Source of the DNA: UMGS1279 sp045536815
GTDB lineage: Bacteria; Bacillota; Clostridia; Oscillospirales; Acutalibacteraceae
Reading direction: 5' to 3'
Assembly: GCA_045536815.1 (NCBI GenBank)
Contig: JAZSOH010000008.1
Coordinates: forward strand, 1-64,000
DNA: 64,000 nucleotides
The notes under the pieces are model-generated. The model worked only from the letters and a program-made list of their open reading frames with translations. It was not told the origin of the DNA and searched no databases. The translations under genes were made by a program, and so were the position numbers. Shown piece by piece: positions 14,858 through 22,027 of the stretch. Each line of letters begins with the position of its first letter. Position 1 is the stretch's first letter.

Positions 14858-14878
14858 AAATAAACTTTGCCTTTAAAA

Positions 14879-15142
14879 CTAGTCAACAAAACCTGATTTT
14901 ACAAGCTCAACAAGCTGGTCAACAGCATCTTTCTCGTCGCCACCGTCAGCGCTTATGCGGATAGAGGTGCCACCAATAATGCCAAGAGAAAGAACACCTA
15001 AAAGACTTTTAGCGTTAACGCGGCGGTCTTCTTTTTCCACCCAGATAGAAGCTTTAAATTCGTTAGCTTTTTGAATAAAAAATGTAGCAGGACGAGCACG
15101 AAGTCCGCCTTGGTTTTGAACAACAACATCCTTAACGTACAT
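14879..15142 (-). CDS. HPr-family protein with Arg at position 15 (Crh-like)
   Basis: An 87-residue HPr-fold protein. The start ATG 15140-15142 is chosen for GTGAGG upstream and for the normal HPr length. The phospho-acceptor His15 of PTS HPr is replaced by Arg (GGLRARPAT, codon CGT at 15100-15098), while Ser46 with its context NAKSLLGVLSLGI is kept. Crh of Bacillus has the same arrangement with Gln15 and acts only through Ser46 phosphorylation by HPr kinase, as a CcpA co-effector. I infer a Crh-like regulatory role rather than sugar phosphotransfer. No ptsI or other PTS gene is nearby; it has its own promoter and terminator. Confidence 0.85.
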   Translation of the reverse strand: MYVKDVVVQNQGGLRARPATFFIQKANEFKASIWVEKEDRRVNAKSLLGVLSLGIIGGTSIRISADGGDEKDAVDQLVELVKSGFVD

Positions 15143-15207
15143 ACTAGTAACCTCACTTACTTTATAGTTTTGGGCGAAATGTCGCCAAACGGTCATATTA
15201 CATTATA

Positions 15208-15235
15208 ATTATACCACAACTTTTTTTTAAGTCAA
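15208..15235 (-). promoter_or_regulatory. Promoter of Crh/HPr-like gene
   Basis: On the minus strand TTGACT (15235-15230), 16-base spacer, TATAAT (15213-15208), about 65 bases before the ATG. Confidence 0.7.
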
Positions 15236-15297
15236 CAATTAAAAGTAAAGGTACAAAAATTTCTAAATTTCAAATAAATAGAATTTTTTTAAAAACC

Positions 15298-15319
15298 TGT
15301 GGTTTGTGCATAAACCACA
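15298..15319 (-). terminator. Terminator after trmD
   Basis: TGTGGTTT and AAACCACA form an eight-pair stem with a six-base loop; on the minus strand GGTTTTT follows. It lies about 75 bases past the trmD stop and ends the rimM-trmD transcript. Confidence 0.7.
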
Positions 15320-15395
15320 AAAAACTTCTAGGTTTTTGTGCAAGGGGTAAAATTTAATTTCCCTTCATCTGCAATACTATTATATTATCTTTAGA

Positions 15396-16139
15396 TTATT
15401 TTGTTTTCATTTTTTCCAAATATTCATTTATAAATGCTTTATCTTTCTCGGTGAGAGGAAAATTTTCAAGCATTTCGGGGCGCTTTTCAAGGGTGGTAAT
15501 AAGCGACTGCTCGTGGCGCCACTTTTCAATGTTTTTGTGATGTCCCGAAAGAAGTATTTCGGGTACGGCTTTTTCCTTCCAAACGGCAGGGCGCGTATAT
15601 TGTGGATATTCTAAGAGTCCGCCAAAATGGCTTTCTTCGCTGAAACAAATGTCATCGGCAAGAACACCCGGCAACATTCTGCAAACCGCATCAGAGACGG
15701 CGACCGCTGCAATTTCGCCCCCTGTAAGAACAAAGTCACCAAGAGAGATTTCTTCATCAACAACCTCTTCTAAAACCCGCTCGTCAACCCCTTCATAGTG
15801 CCCGCAAAGAAGTATAAGATTAGAAAGCTTTGAAAGCTCTATTGCTTTTTTTTGGTCGAAGGTTTTGCCCTTTGGCGAAAGGTATATAACGTGCGGCTTT
15901 GCGGCACAGGTTTTGCTAACCTCGGTTACACAGTCGTAAATAGGCTGCACCGACATAACCATACCCATTCCGCCACCATAAGGCGTGTCGTCAACTCTGT
16001 TATGCTTATCTTTAGTATAGTCGCGAATATTGTGGCAGTTTATTGTAACGTGACCTGCCGACCTTGCTCTTCCAATAATGCTTTCGCCCAAAAAGGCTTC
16101 GCACATTTCGGGGAAGAGGGTTAAAATATCTATCTGCAT
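15396..16139 (-). CDS. trmD: tRNA (guanine-N1)-methyltransferase
   Basis: A 247-residue SPOUT methyltransferase that methylates G37 of tRNAs reading CNN codons, including tRNA-Pro, preventing frameshifts. Family motifs are the opening MQIDILTLFPEM, DDTPYGGGMGMVM, LCGHYEGVDERV and GDFVLTGGEIA, which form the AdoMet-binding trefoil knot. It starts three bases after the stop of rimM, the conserved partner. rplS, normally next, is absent downstream. Confidence 0.97.
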   Translation of the reverse strand: MQIDILTLFPEMCEAFLGESIIGRARSAGHVTINCHNIRDYTKDKHNRVDDTPYGGGMGMVMSVQPIYDCVTEVSKTCAAKPHVIYLSPKGKTFDQKKAIELSKLSNLILLCGHYEGVDERVLEEVVDEEISLGDFVLTGGEIAAVAVSDAVCRMLPGVLADDICFSEESHFGGLLEYPQYTRPAVWKEKAVPEILLSGHHKNIEKWRHEQSLITTLEKRPEMLENFPLTEKDKAFINEYLEKMKTK

Positions 16140-16142
16140 TAT

Positions 16143-16673
16143 TTATTCCTCAACTGCTTCTATATTATCAAAAATGCCGTCAAGCGGAGTTATAACAATT
16201 TTTTCGTTTTCGGTATCAACGCTTTCAACAACGCTTGGGATAACCGGAATAAGATATTCTTTTTCGCCCGATTTAATGTGCCAAACATCATTAGCGCCCG
16301 TTTTTGAAACGTCACTTATTTCGCCCAGAAGAGCATTTGTTTTACTGTCAAAAACCTTGCAGCCCAAAAGGTCGCAGATAAGATATTGACCTTCTTCAAG
16401 CTTAATTTCTTTCCTTGAAATATACAAAACCTTATTTCTAAGCTTTTCTGCATCTTCAATAGAGCATACGTTTTCAACATCCATTAAGACAACGTTGCCA
16501 TGTACCTTAGAAGCTTTAACCTTAACGGGCGAAAAGCCTTCCTTTCCCTTCAAGAAAACCTTTTTAAAGGTTAAAAGAAAGTCAGGACTGTCGCACCAGG
16601 GCTGAACGCGAAGGGTACCTCTAACCCCGTGTGTTCCAACAAATTTTCCGCTTTCTATATATTCCTTTTTCAT
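16143..16673 (-). CDS. rimM: Ribosome maturation factor
   Basis: A 176-residue RimM: N-terminal beta barrel (FVGTHGVRGTLRVQPW) and C-terminal PRC barrel (GQYLICDLLGCKVFD, NDVWHIKSGEKEYLIPVIPSVV). It helps mature the 30S head by binding S19 and 16S rRNA. It is co-transcribed with trmD from the promoter at 16717-16745 because an opposite-strand gene separates it from khpA and rpsP. Confidence 0.96.
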   Translation of the reverse strand: MKKEYIESGKFVGTHGVRGTLRVQPWCDSPDFLLTFKKVFLKGKEGFSPVKVKASKVHGNVVLMDVENVCSIEDAEKLRNKVLYISRKEIKLEEGQYLICDLLGCKVFDSKTNALLGEISDVSKTGANDVWHIKSGEKEYLIPVIPSVVESVDTENEKIVITPLDGIFDNIEAVEE

Positions 16674-16716
16674 TTAAAACTCCATTCAGCCAAAAGGCAT
16701 AAATCTTTACAAAAGC

Positions 16717-16745
16717 ATTTTAACATAAAACCCAAAACTATTCAA
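16717..16745 (-). promoter_or_regulatory. Promoter of rimM-trmD
   Basis: On the minus strand TTGAAT (16745-16740), 17 bases, TAAAAT (16722-16717), about 45 bases before rimM. It gives rimM-trmD their own start after separation from the rpsP operon. Confidence 0.7.
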
Positions 16746-16758
16746 GAGGGATAAAGTA

Positions 16759-16787
16759 TTGCAATTTCCCTTTTGGTGATATATAAT
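16759..16787 (+). promoter_or_regulatory. Promoter of membrane-anchored hypothetical gene
   Basis: TTGCAA (16759-16764), 17 bases, TATAAT (16782-16787). The -10 overlaps the ATG at 16786, showing that this ATG cannot be the translation start and supporting the GTG at 16819. The -35 boxes of this promoter and the rimM promoter are only 13 bases apart, back to back. Confidence 0.75.
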
Positions 16788-16818
16788 GTTATTAGAAAAA
16801 CAAAGGAGGAGTAGGAAA

Positions 16819-17868
16819 GTGTCGAAGACAAAACAAAAAATAGTTATTTCTATAATATACTGTATTGTAGTTTTAATTTTATCTGCAATATTTTTTTACA
16901 TATTCCTAAACAAAAAACCTGATAAAAACGATGACGCTAGTAATACTTCATCGGTATCACAGGAAATTAAGGTTGATTTTTATAAAGCGCTTAATACGGG
17001 CGACAGTAAAGTAGTTGCTGAATTTTTTGCCGATGACATTTGTGAAATATTAGTAACCGAGTTTGTTACTATAAAGCCTACCGAATATAAATTAAACAGT
17101 AAGGAAAAACTTGAGGAAGCGCTACAAATTTTATCAGAGTCATATTATGGCCAAGAGGTTTCGGAATTTGCTATAGAAGATTTCGAAAGTGATATGAAAT
17201 TTGAATTTAAAGATACAAACGAAACCAAAACTACACTTGAAATGGATTTTTGGATTGAGTCGGGCGTTATCAAGCTTACAAGCGGAGAAAAAACAAAATT
17301 CTTTCTTTTCCCCGAAAAATCTTATGTTAACCTACGTTCTCTGCCTACCGAAAGGTTTTATTTGCATAATTCCAATTTGAAGCTACCAAGTGACATGGTT
17401 TGCAAAAAAGCTAAGAATGAGTTTTTAAGCGGCCTAAGCGATGACGAGAAAAAGGCAGTTTCTACAAAGATAAGAAGATTACATGACAAAGTGGAAAATA
17501 TTCTTCTAAATAATATTCCATATTTAAAAGAAGCCGACAGCAAGTATTGGAACTTTGTGATAACCGGTCTTGCTGAAGATGCCCCTACCGTTACGGGTCA
17601 GGAATTTGGCGAGCTTGGTCTTAATGGTTGTCTTAACAAAATCGACGAGCTTTCAAAGTCTGTTACAAATCAAAAAGCTGTTGATAATTTTGAAAAGCTA
17701 TATGACGATTTGAAAAAAGCTTGTGACAGTAAAAATCTACAGGGAATTTTGAAGGTACACGAAGCAATACACGATTACGATTATTTTGCAGTTAATTACC
17801 CCGCACGCTATAATTACGAGGCGGCGGACTGGGGTGGTCTTGATGACTATTTTGGAAATTTAGATTAA
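16819..17868 (+). CDS. Membrane-anchored extracytoplasmic protein, unknown function
   Basis: A 349-residue protein starting at GTG 16819-16821, nine bases after AAAGGAGG. A single N-terminal membrane helix (about residues 8-31) has a positively charged front (SKTKQK), so the rest is outside the membrane. After a polar linker the body starts VDFYKALNTGDSKVVAEFFADD, which faintly resembles NTF2-like folds; the C-terminal third is helical, ending in tyrosine-rich DYDYFAVNYPARYNYEAADWGG. I recognise no family. It is inserted on the opposite strand between khpA and rimM, genes that are normally contiguous, and has its own promoter and terminator. Confidence 0.75.
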   Translation: MSKTKQKIVISIIYCIVVLILSAIFFYIFLNKKPDKNDDASNTSSVSQEIKVDFYKALNTGDSKVVAEFFADDICEILVTEFVTIKPTEYKLNSKEKLEEALQILSESYYGQEVSEFAIEDFESDMKFEFKDTNETKTTLEMDFWIESGVIKLTSGEKTKFFLFPEKSYVNLRSLPTERFYLHNSNLKLPSDMVCKKAKNEFLSGLSDDEKKAVSTKIRRLHDKVENILLNNIPYLKEADSKYWNFVITGLAEDAPTVTGQEFGELGLNGCLNKIDELSKSVTNQKAVDNFEKLYDDLKKACDSKNLQGILKVHEAIHDYDYFAVNYPARYNYEAADWGGLDDYFGNLD

Positions 17869-17878
17869 AATCAGTTAA

Positions 17879-17916
17879 AAAAGACGGGTGTTTGAAATTT
17901 CAAACACCCGTCTTTT
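17879..17916. terminator. Bidirectional terminator, perfect hairpin
   Basis: AAAAGACGGGTGTTTGAAA and its exact inverse complement end in TTTT on both strands, between the convergent hypothetical gene and khpA. It should stop transcription in both directions. Confidence 0.9.
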
Positions 17917-17951
17917 CGTTAAAATTCAAATTTAAATTTTAAATAAAGGTC

Positions 17952-18185
17952 TTAGTCGATTTCTACTGCGATTTTTTCGCCGTTTTTATTTGCGGCTGCG
18001 CGCATTACTGTACGTATAGCCTTGGCAATTCTGCCCTGCTTACCAATAACGCGACCCATATCGCTTTCTGCAACGTGAAGGTGGTATACCTTAACTCCTT
18101 CTTCGTTAACCTCGTCAGCTGTTGCTGTAACTGCTTCGGGATTTTCAACAAGACCTGCTGCAATAGCAATTAAGAGTTCAGTCAC
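17952..18185 (-). CDS. khpA: KH-domain RNA-binding protein
   Basis: A 77-residue single KH domain with the GxxG loop in GRVIGKQGRIAKAIRTVM. KhpA pairs with KhpB/Jag as an RNA chaperone influencing cell-wall and division gene expression in Firmicutes. It follows rpsP in the usual order and ends the ylxM-ffh-rpsP-khpA transcript at the 17879-17916 terminator. Confidence 0.93.
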   Translation of the reverse strand: MTELLIAIAAGLVENPEAVTATADEVNEEGVKVYHLHVAESDMGRVIGKQGRIAKAIRTVMRAAANKNGEKIAVEID

Positions 18186-18218
18186 TTAAGTTCCTCCAAT
18201 TTAAGTCATATTGCAAAA

Positions 18219-18461
18219 TTAAAGAGCACCGTTTTTCTTAAGTAAATCTTTAACTGTATCGGTAGGCTGTGCACCGTTAGAAATCCAAGTTTTAGCCTTT
18301 TCAACGTCAACCTTTACTTCAGCGGGGTCTTTAGTAGGGTCATAGTAGCCGATTTCTTCAATGAATCTACCGTTACGGGGGAATCTAGAATCAGCAACTA
18401 CGATTCTGTAGAAAGGAGCTTTTTTAGCACCCATTCTGCGAAGTCTGATTTTAACTGCCAT
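18219..18461 (-). CDS. rpsP: 30S ribosomal protein S16
   Basis: An 80-residue S16, recognised from MAVKIRLRRMGAKKAPFYRIVVADSR at the start (split here as MAVKIRLRRMG and APFYRIVVADSR) and GYYDPTKDP. It binds 16S rRNA during early 30S assembly. AGGAGGTG precedes the ATG. Gene order ffh-rpsP-khpA is standard. Confidence 0.98.
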   Translation of the reverse strand: MAVKIRLRRMGAKKAPFYRIVVADSRFPRNGRFIEEIGYYDPTKDPAEVKVDVEKAKTWISNGAQPTDTVKDLLKKNGAL

Positions 18462-18516
18462 TTGTTACACCTCCTAAAAAGAATTATATATTCAAAGAAT
18501 AATTATATCCTGTGAA

Positions 18517-19857
18517 TTAAAATTTAAAGCCCGGCGGCATTCCAAAACCTTTTGGCATACGGTTTTTGCCCTTGCCGTTCATTTGCTTGAACATTTTTTT
18601 CATTTGTTCATACTGTTTTAAAAGCCTGTTTATATCTTCTACCTTCATACCTGAACCCGCCGCAATACGCCTTTTGCGAGAAGCGTTTAAAATTTCAGGC
18701 TTTTCACGTTCCTTTTTGGTCATTGAGGTTATAATAGCCTCAATTCTAAGAAGCTGACGGTCATCAATATCAACATCGCGTATCTGCCTTTCCATACCCG
18801 GAATCATAGACATAACGCTTTTAAGAGAGCCCATTTTCTTAATGCTTTGGAACTGACTTAAAAGGTCGTTCATATCGAACTTGTTTTCCATAAGGCGTTG
18901 CGCTGTTTTTTCGGCTTCCTTCTGGTCAAGCTCGTTTTCTGCCTTCTCAATAAGGGATAGCATATCGCCCATACCCAAAATTCTGGAAGCCATACGGTCG
19001 GGGTGGAACTCGTCTAAATCGTCAAGCTTTTCGCCGACACCCGCGTAAATAATGGGCTTACCAGTAACGGCGCGTACCGAAAGGGCAGAACCACCCCTGG
19101 TATCACCGTCAAGCTTGGTTAGTATAACGCCGTCTATTTCAAGAAGCTCATTAAAGGCTTTTGCAACGTTAACGGCATCCTGACCTATCATAGAATCAAT
19201 AACAAGTAAAATGTTATTAACCTCGACAGCTTCGGTTATTCTTTTAAGCTCTGCCATAAGGTCATCGTCAATATGAAGACGACCGGCAGTATCTAAAATA
19301 ACATAGTCGTTGCCGTAGTCCCTTGCCTGTCTAACCGCGGCCTTGGCAATTTTTTCGGGCTTTTCGGTACCCATTTCAAAAACGGGAACACCCGCAGCTG
19401 CACCTACAACTTTAAGCTGTTCTATAGCGGCAGGACGGTAAATGTCGAGCGCTACAAGTAAAGGTCTATGACCTTCTGCTTTGAGTTTTTTTGCAAGCTT
19501 TGCACTATGGGTTGTTTTACCCGAACCTTGAAGACCGCACATTAAAATAATTGTAGGTATTTTTGATGCGGTTTTAAGACGTGTATGTTCGCCGCCCATT
19601 AAAGCGGTAAGCTCGTCACGAACAATTTTAATGACCATTTGTGCGGGGGTAAGGCTTTCCATAACCTTTTCGCCTACACATTTTTCGGTCAAGGTGTTGG
19701 TAAAATCTTTGGCTACTTTATAGTTAACATCGGCCTCAAGGAGAGCAAGGCGCACTTCTCGCATAGCAGATTTAACATCTGCCTCGGAAAGCTTACCCTT
19801 TGAGCGGAGCTTTTTGAAGGCCGCCGCAAGTTTATCAGAAAGACTTTCAAATGCCAT
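18517..19857 (-). CDS. ffh: Signal recognition particle protein Ffh
   Basis: A 446-residue SRP54 GTPase. The N-domain is followed by G motifs GLQGSGKTTHSAKLA (G1), DTAGRLHIDDDL (G3) and LTKLDGDTRGGSAL (G4), and then a methionine-rich M domain ending GKGKNRMPKGFGMPPG that binds SRP RNA and signal sequences. It targets nascent membrane proteins to FtsY/SecYEG. It sits 13 bases after ylxM, its usual upstream partner. Confidence 0.98.
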   Translation of the reverse strand: MAFESLSDKLAAAFKKLRSKGKLSEADVKSAMREVRLALLEADVNYKVAKDFTNTLTEKCVGEKVMESLTPAQMVIKIVRDELTALMGGEHTRLKTASKIPTIILMCGLQGSGKTTHSAKLAKKLKAEGHRPLLVALDIYRPAAIEQLKVVGAAAGVPVFEMGTEKPEKIAKAAVRQARDYGNDYVILDTAGRLHIDDDLMAELKRITEAVEVNNILLVIDSMIGQDAVNVAKAFNELLEIDGVILTKLDGDTRGGSALSVRAVTGKPIIYAGVGEKLDDLDEFHPDRMASRILGMGDMLSLIEKAENELDQKEAEKTAQRLMENKFDMNDLLSQFQSIKKMGSLKSVMSMIPGMERQIRDVDIDDRQLLRIEAIITSMTKKEREKPEILNASRKRRIAAGSGMKVEDINRLLKQYEQMKKMFKQMNGKGKNRMPKGFGMPPGFKF

Positions 19858-19870
19858 TTTCCGTTTCTCC

Positions 19871-20194
19871 TTAATTTATTTCTTCCAAAACTGTTATAAT
19901 TTCTTCGGCTTTTTTAAGGTTGCCCTCTAAAACCGCCTTTTTTAAAGAGCCGTAAAGGACTGACCTTTTTTTAGAGTTTTCGAGAATATGAAGGGCATCT
20001 TCCATTTTTGTAAGTTCTTTACCGGCGCGCTTAATCATATCCTGTGCGCCCTGACGTGAACCGCCCTCGTTTTCAACAATTTCGGAAAGAGAAAGGTCAT
20101 CGTAATAGTAAAGCTCTAAAAACCTACGTTTTTTCTCGCTAAGAAGGGGAGAATAAATATCAAGCAGGTCGCAAATAGAAAGTTCTTTAGCCAT
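19871..20194 (-). CDS. ylxM: YlxM family DNA-binding/SRP-associated protein
   Basis: A 107-residue protein with a sigma70 region 4-like HTH: LLSEKKRRFLELYYYDDLSLSEIVENEGGSRQGAQDMIKRA. YlxM is co-transcribed with ffh in Gram-positives and has been implicated in modulating SRP activity in streptococci. It is the first gene of the leftward operon driven by the promoter at 20223-20251. Confidence 0.92.
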   Translation of the reverse strand: MAKELSICDLLDIYSPLLSEKKRRFLELYYYDDLSLSEIVENEGGSRQGAQDMIKRAGKELTKMEDALHILENSKKRSVLYGSLKKAVLEGNLKKAEEIITVLEEIN

Positions 20195-20222
20195 TTAACC
20201 ACCCTTTCAATGTCCGAGGGCC

Positions 20223-20251
20223 ATTATAACATAAAATTTTTAGGCTGTCAA
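20223..20251 (-). promoter_or_regulatory. Promoter of ylxM-ffh-rpsP-khpA
   Basis: On the minus strand TTGACA (20251-20246), 17 bases, TATAAT (20228-20223): a perfect sigma-A match, about 30 bases before the ylxM ATG. Confidence 0.85.
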
Positions 20252-20286
20252 GTTTTTTTCTTTACACCTGTAAAAATTTTTACTGC

Positions 20287-20315
20287 TTGAAAAAGGGTGC
20301 AATTAGTTATATAAT
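20287..20315 (+). promoter_or_regulatory. Promoter of peptide-binding lipoprotein gene
   Basis: TTGAAA (20287-20292), 17 bases, TATAAT (20310-20315), about 40 bases before the ATG at 20354. Confidence 0.75.
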
Positions 20316-20353
20316 TATGATGTATATATTTTTATAAAAGGCGGACTTAAAAA

Positions 20354-21931
20354 ATGACCTTTAAAAAACTTATTTCTACGTTGCTTTGCGTTTTGATTTT
20401 GGTTTTATCTTTAGGCGGATGCAACTCTCAAAACCTTGATTATATTTTGTATATTGAAACAGATGAAAAACCCGAAACTCTTGACCCTCAGCTTGTAAGC
20501 AGCACTACTGAGGAGATGATAGTAAGGAATTTGTATGAAGGACTTATGCGTCTTGATGAAAATGGAAACCTTCAAAAGGGCGTTGCAGAGGAATATAGCA
20601 TTTCGGAAGATGGCCTTACATACATCTTTAAAATAAGGGAAGATGCAGTTTGGTACAGTGGAGACAAAATCACCGCAGACGATTTCGTCTTTGCTGTAGA
20701 AAGAGCGGTTTCGCCAAAAACAAAGTCACCTAAAGTAGAGTTTTTATATTCCATTAAAAATGCGAAAGAAATAAATAGTGGTAAAAATTTGCCCCTTGGT
20801 ATTACTGCAGTAAACCAAAGAGAGCTTAAAATTGAGCTTGAAACACCAAATCCTGATTTTTTAAATCAACTAACAAGTGCAGTGTTTATGCCTTGCAACC
20901 GCAAAGCTTTTTTAAAATTTAAAGGCAAGTATGGTATGAATGAGGAAGATATTTTAACAAACGGCTCGTTCTATCTTAAAAATTTTGTAAGAGAGGGCGA
21001 ATATTCCCTTAAAATTCAAAAAAGCAAAAATTACGAAGGAAGTTTTAAGGCAGAGGCTTCGGCGGTTATTTTTAGCGTTGGCGAAAAAGCATATAGAGCC
21101 GAAAAAATAAATAAAAATAATGTTGATATGGGCTTTATGAATTTTAGTGAAAGTTTAGAAAATGTAAATGTTTCAGAGTTTTCAAAAACCTGTTATGCAT
21201 TGCTTATAAACAGTTCTTCAAATTTTGGCAAGGAAGAGTTTAAAAAGGCAATAAGAATGTCTATAGATAAAACTGCTATGTCCGAAAAAGCCAACTCTTC
21301 GCTTACCGCAGCCGACAATCTGTTGCCTCAGGTTATTGAAAAAGATGGAGAATCGTTAAGCGGCGTAGTAAAGGCTTATTCGTCAGTTTCCTATAATCCA
21401 GGTGAAGCACGAAAAAATTATTTAAGCGGTGCCGATAAACATGGCGACCCGGGAAATATAACAATTCTTTACTTTGGCGGAGAGGACCAAAAGTTAGTGG
21501 CGTTTTTCGTTGCCGAAAGTCTTCAAAAAACTCTCGGTGTAGTTGCAAATATTCAAAAGACGGAAAGCGTTACTGAGCTAAATGATAAAATTTCATTAGG
21601 GGAATATAGCCTTGCTATTGCACCCATAACGGCAAACAGCAGCTCGGCAGTGCAGTATTTAAGCAAATTTTCAAGCGAAAATAGTTCTAATATATATAAA
21701 TTTTCTAGCAAAGAGTATAACTCCCTTTTTAAAGGTATAAGCGATTACAGTTCTAAAGAAAAGACGATAGCTGCGTCTCAAAAAATGTTAAATGAAATAG
21801 AAAAAAGTTTAATTATTACCCCTCTTTTTTATGAGCGAGAGGCTTTCGGTTTTGGAAAAATTTATACCCTGCCCACCATTTCTCCCTTCAATGGTGTTAT
21901 AGATTTGGCGCTGGTAAGAAAAGTAGATTAA
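20354..21931 (+). CDS. Oligopeptide-binding lipoprotein (SBP_bac_5, OppA type)
   Basis: A 525-residue solute-binding protein. The N-terminal signal peptide ends in a lipobox LSLGGC (Cys near residue 23), so it is lipid-anchored. Family 5 features follow: ETLDPQLVSSTTEEMIVRNLYEGLMRLDENG, YTFKIREDAVW-like (here YIFKIREDAVWYSGDKITADDFVFAVERAVSPKT) and the final ITPLFYEREAFGFG. Ligands are typically oligopeptides. No permease or ATPase genes of the Opp/Dpp type are adjacent, so it is an orphan subunit that would need a transporter elsewhere or act as a sensor. The following ABC gene is of a different type. Confidence 0.87.
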   Translation: MTFKKLISTLLCVLILVLSLGGCNSQNLDYILYIETDEKPETLDPQLVSSTTEEMIVRNLYEGLMRLDENGNLQKGVAEEYSISEDGLTYIFKIREDAVWYSGDKITADDFVFAVERAVSPKTKSPKVEFLYSIKNAKEINSGKNLPLGITAVNQRELKIELETPNPDFLNQLTSAVFMPCNRKAFLKFKGKYGMNEEDILTNGSFYLKNFVREGEYSLKIQKSKNYEGSFKAEASAVIFSVGEKAYRAEKINKNNVDMGFMNFSESLENVNVSEFSKTCYALLINSSSNFGKEEFKKAIRMSIDKTAMSEKANSSLTAADNLLPQVIEKDGESLSGVVKAYSSVSYNPGEARKNYLSGADKHGDPGNITILYFGGEDQKLVAFFVAESLQKTLGVVANIQKTESVTELNDKISLGEYSLAIAPITANSSSAVQYLSKFSSENSSNIYKFSSKEYNSLFKGISDYSSKEKTIAASQKMLNEIEKSLIITPLFYEREAFGFGKIYTLPTISPFNGVIDLALVRKVD

Positions 21932-22027
21932 CAAAGAATTTACAAAATAAAGTAATATTTGATACATTTTTATGGAAAAATATGTTTTAGGTAATTTGGT
22001 ATTTTCAGGTAGATAGGGGAATCTTTT

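Noticed and set aside
14760..15396. rplS expected after trmD
   Set aside because: The region past trmD contains a terminator and the Crh-like gene only; no L19 sequence is present in any frame.
16786..16818. ATG at 16786 as start of the membrane-anchored gene
   Set aside because: It overlaps the -10 box of a perfect promoter and lacks a ribosome site; GTG 16819 has AAAGGAGG nine bases upstream.
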